Assembly (NCBI RefSeq): GCF_030269515.1
Contig: NZ_BSTM01000003.1
Location: forward strand, 36,004 to 100,003
Length of the DNA: 64,000 nt
Direction of reading: 5' to 3'
Source: Actinomadura sp. NBRC 104412
GTDB taxonomy: Bacteria; Actinomycetota; Actinomycetes; Streptosporangiales; Streptosporangiaceae
Position numbers and translations under genes: made by a program. This document shows, piece after piece, positions 9,325-18,562 of the stretch (position 1 is the first letter of the stretch; every line of letters begins with the position of its first letter). The notes under the pieces were generated by a model. That model had not been told where the DNA came from and searched no databases. It saw only the letters and a program-made list of their open reading frames with translations.

Positions 9325-11009
9325 CTCAGGCACCGGTGGCCCCCCGGGCCGCCACCGCACCCAAGGCGGTCGAGGGGACGGCGAACTACCTCGACGACCG
9401 GTTCGGGTCGACCAACTTCCTGCAGCGCAACGCGAAGAAGGTCTTCCCGGACCACTGGTCGTTCATGCTGGGCGAGATCGCCCTGTACTCGTTCGTCATC
9501 CTGCTGCTGACCGGAACGTTCCTGACGCTGTGGTTCAAGCCCAGCATGATCGAGGTGGTGTACGACGGGTCGTACACCAAGCTGAACGGCGTGCGGATGT
9601 CGGAGGCGTACGCCTCCACCCTGCACATCAGCTTCGACGTGCGCGGCGGGCTGCTGATGCGGCAGATCCACCACTGGGCCGCGATCCTGTTCATGGCGTC
9701 GATCATGGCGCACCTGCTGCGGGTGTTCTTCACCGGCGCGTACCGCAAGCCGCGCGAGCTGAACTACCTGATCGGCATCGGCATGTTCACCCTGGGCATG
9801 GTGGAGGGCCTGTTCGGCTACTCGCTGCCCGACGACCTGCTGTCCGGGACGGGGCTGCGGATCACCCAGGGCGTGGCCGAGTCGATCCCGGTGGTCGGCA
9901 CCTATCTCTACATGTTCCTGTTCGGCGGCGAGTTCCCCGAGGGCAACACCGGGGACATCATCCCGCGGCTGTTCACCCTGCACGTGCTGCTGATCCCGGG
10001 CATCATCCTGGCGCTGGTCACCGCGCACATGATGATCATGTGGACGCAGAAGCACACCGCCATGCCGACCAAGGAGCAGGCCGAGGACAAGGTGCACGGC
10101 TACCCGTTCTACCCGGTCTTCATGGCCAAGACGGGCGCCTACTTCCTGTTCACCTTCGGCGTGTGCGCGCTGCTGGGCGCGTTCGCCCAGATCAACCCGA
10201 TCTGGCTGTTCGGCCCCTACGATCCCGGGGCGATCTCCTCCGGGTCGCAGCCGGACTTCTATATGGGCGTGCTGGAGGGCTCCCTGCGGATCATGCCGAA
10301 CTGGGAGACCACCGCGCTCGGCCACACGATCAGCTGGAACGTCCTGATCCCCGCGACCGTGCCGCTCGGCATCGTCTTCGGCGGTCTCGCGCTGTTCCCG
10401 TTCATCGAGCAGTGGGTCACCGGCGACAAACGGCACCACCACGTCAACCAGCGGCCGCGCAACGCGCCCGTCCGCACCGGCGTGGGCATGGCCGGGGTGA
10501 CCTTCTACGGGCTGCTGTGGCTCGCCGGGGCCAACGACGTGATCGCCGAGCGGTTCCACGTGTCGCTGTTCGCCACGACCTGGTTCTTCCGGGTCACGGT
10601 GATCGTCGGCCCGTTCGTGGTGTACGCGATCACCAAGCGGATCTGCCTGGGGTTGCAGCGCAAGGACGCCGCGACGGTCGGCCACGGCGTGGAGAGCGGC
10701 ATCATCGTGATGTCGCCGGACGGCAAGTTCAGCGAGCGGCACGAGCCGTCCCGTCCCGAGGAGAGGGCGGTGCTGCTCAGCAAGGAGAACGCCCGTCCCG
10801 AGCCGCCCGCGGTGGACGCCAACGGCGTGCCGTCGCCGGCCGGCAAGGGCCCGCTGGGGCATCTGCGCTCGCGGCTCAACCGGGCGTGGACGTTCGACGA
10901 CATCCCCGTCGAGGAGCACGGGGACGGCGAGCACTCGGACGGCGACCACGGTCACCATGCCGAGGAGGTCGAGGTCGGAAGCGGGGGGCCCAAGCAGCTC
11001 AACCCCTGA
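9321..11009 (+). CDS. qcrB: Cytochrome b subunit of the cytochrome bcc complex
   Basis: 562 residues. Integral membrane subunit with the two b hemes and the quinol sites. Visible features are the heme-ligating histidines in RQIHHWAAILFMASIMAHLLRVFFTGAYRKPRELNY and in LHVLLIPGIILALVTAHMMIMWTQKHTAMP, the quinol-site loop GYSLPDDLLSGTGLRI, and several long hydrophobic helices. The C-terminal 120 residues are hydrophilic and end in a His/Asp/Glu-rich tail, longer than mitochondrial cytochrome b but usual for actinobacteria. Known as the target of Q203-type inhibitors in mycobacteria. It is the last gene of the operon and is followed by a strong terminator. Confidence 0.96.
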   Translation: MTQAPVAPRAATAPKAVEGTANYLDDRFGSTNFLQRNAKKVFPDHWSFMLGEIALYSFVILLLTGTFLTLWFKPSMIEVVYDGSYTKLNGVRMSEAYASTLHISFDVRGGLLMRQIHHWAAILFMASIMAHLLRVFFTGAYRKPRELNYLIGIGMFTLGMVEGLFGYSLPDDLLSGTGLRITQGVAESIPVVGTYLYMFLFGGEFPEGNTGDIIPRLFTLHVLLIPGIILALVTAHMMIMWTQKHTAMPTKEQAEDKVHGYPFYPVFMAKTGAYFLFTFGVCALLGAFAQINPIWLFGPYDPGAISSGSQPDFYMGVLEGSLRIMPNWETTALGHTISWNVLIPATVPLGIVFGGLALFPFIEQWVTGDKRHHHVNQRPRNAPVRTGVGMAGVTFYGLLWLAGANDVIAERFHVSLFATTWFFRVTVIVGPFVVYAITKRICLGLQRKDAATVGHGVESGIIVMSPDGKFSERHEPSRPEERAVLLSKENARPEPPAVDANGVPSPAGKGPLGHLRSRLNRAWTFDDIPVEEHGDGEHSDGDHGHHAEEVEVGSGGPKQLNP

Positions 11010-11034
11010 CCCCGTCCGTCCTCTGGGGACTCGT

Positions 11035-11076
11035 GAAGCGGCCCGTCACCGGGATGCCCCGGTGGCGGGCCGCTTC
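11035..11076 (+). terminator. Terminator of the ctaE-qcrCAB operon
   Basis: An 18-base stem (GAAGCGGCCCGTCACCGG pairing with CCGGTGGCGGGCCGCTTC, one mismatch) closes a six-base loop 25 bases after the qcrB stop. There is no long T-run, as is common in high-GC actinomycetes. Confidence 0.85.
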
Positions 11077-11108
11077 CCCGTTCCGGTACCTCCGTAGGCT
11101 GGAAAGCG

Positions 11109-12236
11109 ATGACCAGGACCCTTGTCGTCACCAACGACTTCCCGCCGCGTCCGGGCGGCATCCAGGCGTTCGTCCACAACCTGGCGGTGCGCCGTCCGCC
11201 GGGGTCGGTGGTGGTGTACGCGCCGGCGTGGAAGGGCGCGGCGAGGTTCGACGCCGAGCAGCCCTTCCCGGTGGTGCGGCACCCGACCTCGCTGATGGTG
11301 CCGGAGCCGTCCGTGCTGCGCAGGGCGGGGGATCTGCTGCGGGCGGAGGGCTGTGACTCGGTGCTGTTCGGCGCCGCCGCGCCGCTGGGGCTGCTGGCGC
11401 CCGCGCTGCGGCGGCGTGGCGCGGAACGGCTGGTGGGTCTCACCCACGGGCACGAGGCGGGGTGGGCGTCGCTGCCGGTGGCGCGTGGCCTGCTGCGGCG
11501 GATCGGTGACGGCGTCGACACGCTGACCTACCTGGGGGAGTACACCCGTTCCCGTATGGCACGGGCCCTGTCGCCCTCGGCTGCGTCCCGTATGGCCTGG
11601 CTCGCGCCAGGAGTGGACGAGGACGTCTTCCACGAGGGCGCGGGCGGTGCGGAGATACGGGCGCGGCACGGGCTGGTGGATCGTCCCGTGGTCGTGTGCG
11701 TGTCGCGTCTCGTCCCGCGTAAGGGGCAGGACGCTCTCATCCACGCCTGGCCACGGGTGCTGAAGGACGTCCCGGACGCGGCGCTGCTTCTTGTCGGGGG
11801 TGGCCCGTACCGCGCGTCCCTGGAGAAGCTGGCCGCCTCCCTGGGAGTGGAGGACTCGGTGGTGTTCACCGGGAGCGTCCCTTGGGAGGAGCTGCCCGCC
11901 CACTATGACGCGGGGGACGTGTTCTCCATGCCGTGCAGGACGCGCCGCTTCGGACTGGACGTGGAAGGGCTCGGCATCGTCTACCTGGAGGCGTCCGCAA
12001 CCGGCCTGCCCGTCGTGGCGGGTGACTCTGGGGGCGCGCCGGACGCCGTCCTGGACGGGGAGACCGGGGTGGTCGTCAACGGGCGTTCGGTGGCCGAGGT
12101 GGCGCGCGCGCTGGTCGACCTGCTGCGCGACCCTGGGAAGGCCCGCAAGATGGGCGAGCAGGGCCGTGCGTGGGTGAGGCGGGAGTGGCGCTGGGAACTC
12201 CAGACGTCACGTCTGGACGCCCTCTTGCTCACCTGA
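11109..12236 (+). CDS. pimB: GT4 glycosyltransferase, PimB'-type mannosyltransferase
   Basis: 375 residues. A GT-B fold glycosyltransferase with the N-terminal NDFPPRPGGIQAFVHNLA acceptor-domain motif and a C-terminal nucleotide-sugar domain with VSRLVPRKGQDALI and EGLGIVYLEASA (E-x7-E). In M. tuberculosis the gene at this position next to qcrB (Rv2188c) adds the second mannose to phosphatidylinositol monomannoside. The assignment rests on family resemblance plus synteny; a different GT4 specificity is possible. The product should act at the cytoplasmic face of the membrane using GDP-mannose. Confidence 0.8.
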   Translation: MTRTLVVTNDFPPRPGGIQAFVHNLAVRRPPGSVVVYAPAWKGAARFDAEQPFPVVRHPTSLMVPEPSVLRRAGDLLRAEGCDSVLFGAAAPLGLLAPALRRRGAERLVGLTHGHEAGWASLPVARGLLRRIGDGVDTLTYLGEYTRSRMARALSPSAASRMAWLAPGVDEDVFHEGAGGAEIRARHGLVDRPVVVCVSRLVPRKGQDALIHAWPRVLKDVPDAALLLVGGGPYRASLEKLAASLGVEDSVVFTGSVPWEELPAHYDAGDVFSMPCRTRRFGLDVEGLGIVYLEASATGLPVVAGDSGGAPDAVLDGETGVVVNGRSVAEVARALVDLLRDPGKARKMGEQGRAWVRREWRWELQTSRLDALLLT

Positions 12237-12292
12237 AAGATCACAGGAACCCACCTGCCGTGGCCGTGCCGGGCAATGGCAGGATTCGGGTC

Positions 12293-13087
12293 ATGGCGGA
12301 CGTCGAAGACGCGTGGGCACCGGTCTCCGGGGAGGTCACCGGCTGGCTGAAGGAGCTCGACCCCGACCACGGCCACGCGGGGTACGAGCCGCCGCGCCGC
12401 CCGGACGCGGTGTGGATCCTGCACTCCATGTACGTGTGGAAGGACGGGCTGGTCACCACCACCCACGACGACGTCCACCGGACGGTCACGGCGTCCGGGC
12501 TCGCCGAACCCGAGGCGACGGGCGACATGGACCTGGGCGACCTGATGGAAGGCGCCGTGGTGACCGGCGTCCGGCTGGGCCGCGCGGGCCATCCGGGGCC
12601 CGGCTGGCGGCGGCTGCGGTGGGCCGAGCTGGCGCGGGGGTTCGGTGAACCGGTCGTCCCCGAGGGGACGCTGCCCGGCCATCGCTGCCTGCGGCAGGCG
12701 CACCCCACGGGAAGCTGGTCGGCCGCGATCCAGCCCCCGGCCGAGGGCTGCCTGGACCGGGAGGGCTGGCGGCGCCTGATGGCCCTGCTCGCCCGGCACG
12801 ACGCGGAGGGGGAGGGCCGGCGCTGCCTGGCGTACTACTGCTCGCTGGTCACCGGGGACTGGGACCGGGAGACGGTACTGGCGGGGCGGCTCGGGGACGC
12901 CGCGGACCTGTACGACCATCCGGCGATGCCGAGCTGCCCGTCCAACCTGTGGGCCGAGGACCGGTCCTGGGTCGTCTACTGCGACTGGGACCTGTGGGGC
13001 ACCAAGGTGGCGGGGCCGTCCTCGCTCGTCGAGTCGATCCTGGCCGACCCGGAGCTGGAGGCGCTACGGCTGCCCTGGACGTCCTGA
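12293..13087 (+). CDS. Hypothetical protein, tryptophan-rich
   Basis: 264 residues from the ATG at 12293; a longer frame opens at 12170 but would overlap the pimB end and lacks conserved character. No family is recognised. The protein is soluble, acidic and rich in Trp (for example VWILHSMYVWKDG and SWVVYCDWDLWGTKVAG near the C terminus). The C-terminal CDWDLWGTKVAGP block looks like a conserved domain edge. It follows pimB in the same direction with a 56-base gap. No signal peptide or membrane helix is present. Confidence 0.7.
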   Translation: MADVEDAWAPVSGEVTGWLKELDPDHGHAGYEPPRRPDAVWILHSMYVWKDGLVTTTHDDVHRTVTASGLAEPEATGDMDLGDLMEGAVVTGVRLGRAGHPGPGWRRLRWAELARGFGEPVVPEGTLPGHRCLRQAHPTGSWSAAIQPPAEGCLDREGWRRLMALLARHDAEGEGRRCLAYYCSLVTGDWDRETVLAGRLGDAADLYDHPAMPSCPSNLWAEDRSWVVYCDWDLWGTKVAGPSSLVESILADPELEALRLPWTS

Positions 13088-13793
13088 ACGGCGCCGTGAC
13101 GGCGTTGAGATCGCGCCGGGCACTCCCGGAGACCAGTTCCACGCGGCCCCTGTCGAGGAGGCTGCGATCCACCACGCTCCGGCCTGGCGCCCGTTTCGGG
13201 GGGAGAACCTGGAGGCGGGCGCGTCATGCGGGACGGCCGGAATCCGTGGATCGTCAAGACGTGGACGGGAGTGCCGGGCGCGACCCCGGCATCGTGTCGT
13301 GCGCGCGCCGGAGGAGGGGTGGGCCACCCCGTGGAGGTCGATCATCCGGGGTACCTCCTCACGGCGCCGACGACCGATGACACTCCGAGAGTAAACCCTG
13401 TGCGGGGACCTGGCACGCCGGTTATGTCTTGTTTAAGGTGCCGCTGAGCCGGGTCTAAGCCGTTTTCCTCGCTGGAAGGCCTCTGACCTGCACTCTCATC
13501 CCGAATAGGCGTCGTGGGCGGGGAGGGCGGAAAACGGCGGCGGTCCTCTTCTGGATAACGCTTCCGGCGGGTTTTTTGCCGCCATTGCGCCTCAAGGGGG
13601 CCCGCGAGGCGTATGCTCCCGTCGTGTCGGGACGGACTCGAGGGCGAGCCGTTCCAGGGCGCGGCGTGAGCGGAGCGGGCTCGTCGCCGTCGTCCGCGGC
13701 ATATCAGGAACACGTCACGGGTCCCCGGCCCGTGACGACAACGGAACCACGGGTGTCGTTCGCCCTGCCTCCACCTCCTCCACAGGAGAGGGC
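13088..13793. other. Intergenic region of 706 bases, no gene seen
   Basis: No reading frame here has the codon bias of its neighbours. The stretch 13400-13580 is less GC-rich (TTATGTCTTGTTTAAGG, GGAAAACGGC, GGGTTTTTTGCCG) and probably holds the promoter and a long leader for the downstream envelope/redox cluster. A perfect 9-base-pair hairpin (CGTCACGGG with CCCGTGACG) lies at 13713-13737, 57 bases before the next ATG, and may be an operator or leader structure. Confidence 0.5.
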
Positions 13794-16031
13794 ATGGCGC
13801 GACGCGACAGTAGGCATGCGTCTGAAAGCACGTATGAAGCCTTCTGGGCGAACCCGGCACGTCCACGGTCCAAGCAGGGATCCCGGGCCAAGGGATCCGG
13901 GCAGCGACGGCAGGGCGAGCCGGCGCAGTCCGGGCTGGCCTGGGTGTTCGGCGAGGACGACCCCGGTGACCAGGCACCACGCGACAAGGCTTCGCGTGCC
14001 CAGGCGCCGCGCGAGCGGCCACGGCGTGGCCGCGACAAGCGCGACCCCCGGAACGACATGGGCAGCGACCCGCGCAACGACCTGCGCACCGTCCGCCGTG
14101 ACGCCCCCGGCCGCACCGCGCCACGCGGCCGCCCCGGTCCCCGCGATCCCCGCGATCCCGGTCCCCGTGACCCTGGCCGCACCGATCCTCGCGGCCTGAG
14201 CCGGAGCGAGCCCCGCGACCCCGGCCGCACCGGCCCCCGCGACCCCGGCCGCACCGATCCGCGCAACGCGGGCGCTCCCCGTGGGCTCGGGCGCACCGAT
14301 CCGCGGGGTCTGGGGCTGGGCGAGCCGCACGGCCCCGGCCGCACGGATCCGCGAGGCGCGGGCCTGGGGGACCCCCGCAGCACCCGGCGCGACCACCCCA
14401 CGGGCGAGCGGCGGACGCCTCGCGGCGACCGGCGGAACGACCCGCGTAACGCCGTGAGGAGCGACCCGCGTGGCGGGACGCCCCGCCCCGGGCCGCGCAA
14501 CGATCCCCGGAACGACATGCGGAGCGTGGCACGGGCCGGGTTGCGCACCGATCCGCGGGACGACCCGCGCAACGACATGCGGGGAGGCGCCTGGTCCAAC
14601 CCCGCGTGGTCGAACCCGGCGCGCCCGGCCAGGACGCGGTCCGAGCCGTACCCGGCCAGGCCGAGGCGGGCGGCCGCCGAGTCGCGCGAGCGGCCGGGAC
14701 GGTCCAAGCGGCGGCCCGCGCGGGGCGCGAAGCGCGGCGGCGTGCGGGCGATGCCGCGGCAGAGCCCCACGCAGCGCGTGCGCGGCGCCCGCGGCCCCGC
14801 CGACCGGCTGGGCACCGGCGCACTGGTCTTCTCCATCGTCGTCGGCCTGTCGCTGCTGGCGATCGTGGAGCGCAGCCTGCTGGAGGGCACCACCTTCGGC
14901 AAGCCGGGTCCCGTGGGCAACGACGTGGTCCTCAAGAGCCCCGGCGAGCAGGGGCGGTCCGGGACCGCGCCGCAGCAGGGCGGTGGGGCGCCGGACGGGC
15001 GGACACCCGTCGGCTCGGCGCCGGACACGACCACGCTGACCGCCCAGGTCCGCAAGATCATGACGGCGCAGCACGGCACCGCCGCGCGGCAGGCGTACGG
15101 GGCGGAGCCCACCGGGCAGCCGATCGTGAACGTCGACCGGTACAGCGCGGACCGCACCTGGGCGTTCGGCACCGCGGCGATCCCGGTGCCCGCCAGTAGT
15201 TCCGCGACCCCGCAGACCGCGTTCTTCGTGGGCCGCTGGGCGCAGGGCGTCTGGCAGGTGGCCGTGTCGGGCACCAGCGCGTTCACCGCGACGATCGGGC
15301 GGGTGCCCGCCTCGGTCGTCCCACCGGCGGAGGTCGAGGTGCTGAACCGCTACAGCGCCGTGACCGCCGACCAGGCCGTCGCGGCCGTCAACGGCACCAG
15401 GGCCGGCGACGGCCTGATGCTGCCCTGGAAGGTCGGGGACACCTGGACGATCGGCAGCGCCGATGGGCGTGCCTCGTCCCGGCCCTTGGGTGCCCTGGCC
15501 TTCTGGGGTGGCGACGGGACCGTGCAGGCGGCCGGTGCGGGCCGGATGTACAGGTTCTGCTCGGACCGCGCCGGCCGCGGCCTGGTCATGGTGGTGCACC
15601 GCACCGGGCTGGCCAGCACGTACTACCGCATGACCGGCGTGTCCGGTCTGCGCAACGGCAGCCCGGTCGAGCGCGGGACGACGCTCGGCCGGATCGGATC
15701 CGACCGTCCCTGCGGCGGGGCCGAGGCGCCTCGCGCCCTCGTCCAGTTCTCCCTGCGCCGCGGCGCCGAGGAGGTCCCGCTCAACGGGGCGAACCTCGGC
15801 GGCTGGACCTTCAAGGAGAGGGCCCAGCCGTTGATGGGCTTCGCGGAACGCGGCGCGCTCCAAGTGCTCCCCGGCGGGCTGCTGGCCAACCTCGGCGCCG
15901 TCCCCGCCGCCGATCCCTCGCCGGACCTCGAACTCCCCGACCTGCCCGGCGTCGGCGGGGACCGGCCGCAGGCCGATCCCTCGCCTCCCGCTCAACAGAA
16001 CAGGAGTTCCACTAGTGCGAACGAGAACTAG
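13794..16031 (+). CDS. Single-pass membrane protein: long Arg/Pro/Asp-rich disordered N terminus and degenerate LytM (M23-like) domain
   Basis: 745 residues. Residues 1-335 are a low-complexity cytoplasmic region built from repeated DPR, DPGRTDPR and RNDPRNDM units. One membrane helix follows (about 339-362, GALVFSIVVGLSLLAIVERSLL). The outside part has an alpha/beta segment (about 410-535) and a C-terminal region (540-665) resembling an M23/LytM beta fold (VMVVHRTGLASTYYRM, VERGTTLGRIGSD). The catalytic LytM residues are missing: the Tyr-x-His-Leu position reads YYRM and the HxH strand reads ALVQF, so it is probably an inactive LytM-like factor. CACAGGAGAGGGC precedes the ATG. Its stop overlaps the next gene by 17 bases. 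Confidence 0.7.
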   Translation: MARRDSRHASESTYEAFWANPARPRSKQGSRAKGSGQRRQGEPAQSGLAWVFGEDDPGDQAPRDKASRAQAPRERPRRGRDKRDPRNDMGSDPRNDLRTVRRDAPGRTAPRGRPGPRDPRDPGPRDPGRTDPRGLSRSEPRDPGRTGPRDPGRTDPRNAGAPRGLGRTDPRGLGLGEPHGPGRTDPRGAGLGDPRSTRRDHPTGERRTPRGDRRNDPRNAVRSDPRGGTPRPGPRNDPRNDMRSVARAGLRTDPRDDPRNDMRGGAWSNPAWSNPARPARTRSEPYPARPRRAAAESRERPGRSKRRPARGAKRGGVRAMPRQSPTQRVRGARGPADRLGTGALVFSIVVGLSLLAIVERSLLEGTTFGKPGPVGNDVVLKSPGEQGRSGTAPQQGGGAPDGRTPVGSAPDTTTLTAQVRKIMTAQHGTAARQAYGAEPTGQPIVNVDRYSADRTWAFGTAAIPVPASSSATPQTAFFVGRWAQGVWQVAVSGTSAFTATIGRVPASVVPPAEVEVLNRYSAVTADQAVAAVNGTRAGDGLMLPWKVGDTWTIGSADGRASSRPLGALAFWGGDGTVQAAGAGRMYRFCSDRAGRGLVMVVHRTGLASTYYRMTGVSGLRNGSPVERGTTLGRIGSDRPCGGAEAPRALVQFSLRRGAEEVPLNGANLGGWTFKERAQPLMGFAERGALQVLPGGLLANLGAVPAADPSPDLELPDLPGVGGDRPQADPSPPAQQNRSSTSANEN

Positions 16032-16845
16032 CGACGACCCGGCCGTGCCGAATTGGGCGCTGCGCGCCGTGCTCATCGGTGCGGTCCTGGTGCTCATCGG
16101 CGCGGCGACCCCGCAGGGTGGGGCCGTGGCCGGCGACGTGCAGCGCTTTCTCTCCTTCTACGCGGGCGTGTTCACCCTGCTGGCGATGACCACCGCCGTG
16201 GTCAGCGGGCTGCTGGCCACCGAGCGGCTGATCCTGAAGATCAGGCACCGGGTGCTGGCGCAGGCCGTGCACCGTGCCACCACGGTGCTGGCCGTGACCT
16301 TCGTCATCGCGCACATCCTGGTCAAGGTGGTGGGCGGGCTCGCCTACCCGTCGCAGATCTTCACGCCGAGCACCGGGCCGATCGGGTACGGCGCGCTGGC
16401 GTTCGACCTGCTGATCGTGATCGTGGCCAGCGGCCTGCTGCGGATCCGGTTCGTCGGCGCCACCCGGCCCTGGCTGTGGCGGTCGGTGCACGCGCTGGCG
16501 TACGTGTCGTGGCCGCTGGCCATCGTGCACGGGCTGACCGCCGGCCGCTCCTCACCCGCCTGGGTGACGCTGGCGTACGTGCTGAGCGTCGCCGTGGTCG
16601 CGCTGGCCGTGCTGACCCGGATGCTCGTCGTGATCAAGCCGCGGGAGGTGCGGCGCGCCGGCGACCTGCTCGGCGAGCCCGACCCCGCGGCCGCCGAGGG
16701 CCGGGCGGCGGCCGGGCGCGAGGTGCCGAGCCGCGAGGCGGTGGGACGGCGCGGCCCGGTGCGCGGCGCGGTGCGCGGACCCGACCCGCGCGCCGTCGAC
16801 CCGCGCGTTGACGGCGATCCGAGGTCGAGCGAGGTGATGCGATGA
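16015..16845 (+). CDS. Ferric-reductase-like / cytochrome b-type membrane protein
   Basis: 276 residues from GTG at 16015, with CAGGAG ten bases upstream and inside the preceding gene. Six membrane helices resemble a ferric-reductase-like transmembrane domain. Candidate heme ligands are paired in two helices: AVHRATTVLAVTFVIAHILVKV and RSVHALAYVSWPLAIVHGL. The C-terminal 70 residues are a charged cytoplasmic tail rich in Arg and Pro. There is no flavin/NADPH domain, so electrons must come from a partner, most simply the NuoF-ferredoxin protein encoded immediately downstream (four-base overlap). The physiological acceptor is unknown. Confidence 0.8.
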   Translation: MRTRTSDDPAVPNWALRAVLIGAVLVLIGAATPQGGAVAGDVQRFLSFYAGVFTLLAMTTAVVSGLLATERLILKIRHRVLAQAVHRATTVLAVTFVIAHILVKVVGGLAYPSQIFTPSTGPIGYGALAFDLLIVIVASGLLRIRFVGATRPWLWRSVHALAYVSWPLAIVHGLTAGRSSPAWVTLAYVLSVAVVALAVLTRMLVVIKPREVRRAGDLLGEPDPAAAEGRAAAGREVPSREAVGRRGPVRGAVRGPDPRAVDPRVDGDPRSSEVMR

Positions 16846-18353
16846 GCGGCGCGGTCACGGTCTCCAACATCGGCGGGGCGAGGCTCACCCTGGGCTTCGA
16901 CCGGTTCGACCGGCTGGACCTGGAACGGCACAAGGCCGTGCACGGCCGGCTGATCACCCCGGCACTGCCGGAGCTGGTCGAGATGGCCGAGCGGGTCGAT
17001 CTGCGCGGCCGCGGCGGCGCCGGGTTCCCGTTCGCGCGCAAGCTGATGGCCGTGGCCGCGCGCATCAGGCATCCGTCCTCCGACGAGGTGCTGCTGCCCG
17101 GCGAGCGCGCCGACCGGCGCCGCCCGGCCGCGGACGCGGTCGTGGTGGTGAACGGCGCGGAGGGCGAGCCGGGCAGCGCGAAGGACAAGGTGCTGCTGAC
17201 CCGCGCCCCCCACCTGGTGCTGGACGGCGCGTCGATCGCCGCGTCCGCGCTCGGCACCCAGCGGATCGTGGTGGCGGTGGAGGACGACGAGGCGGCCCGC
17301 TCCGTCCGGGCCGCGATCGTCGAGCGGCGGATGCCGGCCCGGGTGGTGCGGCTCACCGAGCGGTTCATCTCCGGCCAGGCCGGCGCGGTGATCCGGGCGA
17401 TCAACGGCGAGCAGCCCATCCCGCCGGGCCAGAAGGTGCGGGCGTCCGACTCCGGTGTGGACGACTGCCCGACGCTGCTGTCCAACACCGAGACGTTCGC
17501 GCAGGTGGCGGTGCTGGCCTCGCTGGGGCCGGACCTGTACGCCTTCTCCGGGACCGATGACGAGCCGGGCACCACGCTGCTGACCATCGGCGGGACGCAC
17601 GTGGTGGAGGCGCCCATCGGGATCCCCCTGCAGGCCGTCCTGAAGGAGTGCGACACCCCGGTCGGGCAGGGCGTGCTGGTCGGCGGCTACCACGGGATGT
17701 GGCTGGACCCGGCGGCGGTGTCGCGGGCGACGCTGTCGCGCAAGGGCATGAAGGCGGTGGACGGCACGGTCGGCGCCGGCATCATCCTGCCGCTGACCGA
17801 GGGCACCTGCCCGCTCGGCGAGGTCACCAGGATCGCCTCGTACCTGGCGGCGCAGTCCGCCGGGCAGTGCGGCCCGTGCCGCCTGGGCCTGCCCGACGTG
17901 GTGCGCACGCTCAACGCGCTCTGCGACGGCTCGGGCACGGTCAACGACGTGCGCCGCGCCTGCGGGATCGGGCGCGGGCGCGGCGCCTGCTCGCATCCGG
18001 ACGGGACGGCCAAGTTCGTGCTGTCGGCGCTGGAGGCGTTCGCCGAGGACATCCACGTCCACCGCTACGGCGGGACGTGCGGGCAGCCGGTGTTCGGTGT
18101 GCTGCCGCTGCCGGTCCCGACCGGGTCGGAGGGCCGGGTGGCCATCGACTGGAGCCGCTGCGACGGTCACGGCCTGTGCGCCTACCTCGTTCCGGAATTG
18201 ATCCAGCTCGACCGGTACGGTTTCCCGGTCGTGCTGGGCTCGGACATACCGGTCTGGATGGAACGCGATGTGCAGAAAGCGGTGGCGATGTGCCCCGCTT
18301 TGGCGCTGCGCGTGACGACGGACCCGCCCAAAGGGGCCGCCCGCCGGTCCTGA
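16842..18353 (+). CDS. NuoF-like NADH/FMN subunit fused to a [3Fe-4S]-type ferredoxin
   Basis: 503 residues. The first 390 residues match the NuoF/HoxF flavoprotein: GRGGAGFPFARK (NADH/FMN loop), NGAEGEPGSAKDK, and the iron-sulfur segment QCGPCRLG with a later GACSH. In canonical NuoF the cluster motif is CxxCxxC; here the first Cys is Ala (SAGQCGPC). The last 80 residues are a small ferredoxin with RCDGHGLCAYLVPEL and CPALAL, three cysteines as in [3Fe-4S] ferredoxins. It is not in a nuo operon. The ATGA overlap with the cytochrome gene suggests a membrane NADH-to-cytochrome electron route. Start ATG at 16842. Confidence 0.85.
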   Translation: MSGAVTVSNIGGARLTLGFDRFDRLDLERHKAVHGRLITPALPELVEMAERVDLRGRGGAGFPFARKLMAVAARIRHPSSDEVLLPGERADRRRPAADAVVVVNGAEGEPGSAKDKVLLTRAPHLVLDGASIAASALGTQRIVVAVEDDEAARSVRAAIVERRMPARVVRLTERFISGQAGAVIRAINGEQPIPPGQKVRASDSGVDDCPTLLSNTETFAQVAVLASLGPDLYAFSGTDDEPGTTLLTIGGTHVVEAPIGIPLQAVLKECDTPVGQGVLVGGYHGMWLDPAAVSRATLSRKGMKAVDGTVGAGIILPLTEGTCPLGEVTRIASYLAAQSAGQCGPCRLGLPDVVRTLNALCDGSGTVNDVRRACGIGRGRGACSHPDGTAKFVLSALEAFAEDIHVHRYGGTCGQPVFGVLPLPVPTGSEGRVAIDWSRCDGHGLCAYLVPELIQLDRYGFPVVLGSDIPVWMERDVQKAVAMCPALALRVTTDPPKGAARRS

Positions 18354-18562
18354 CCTGCCGGGACGCGGCGAGGCTAGCCCTGAGGACGGGCCGCGGGCAA
18401 CGCGGTCCGGCCATTCGGCCTGCCCAAAGAATTGCCATCGGGACGCGCCAAAAAATGCTGAGAAAAATGTTGAAACGATGAACCGGGAGCACGGCGTGTC
18501 CGTATTGCCCGAAGACCCCGCCCGGGGCCGTTCGGAATGCGGTGAAAGGAGGATGAACCCCC

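Noticed and set aside
9087..10958. 623-codon minus-strand frame opposite qcrA/qcrB
   Set aside because: Shadow frame of the cytochrome genes; His/Arg/Glu-rich composition without any domain.
13400..13793. c-di-AMP (ydaO) riboswitch before the LytM-like gene
   Set aside because: The location would fit, but the conserved ydaO core sequences are not visible.
13704..16097. Very long minus-strand frame opposite the Arg/Pro/Asp-rich protein gene
   Set aside because: The plus strand has a ribosome binding site, a membrane helix and a LytM-like domain; the antisense product is low complexity only.
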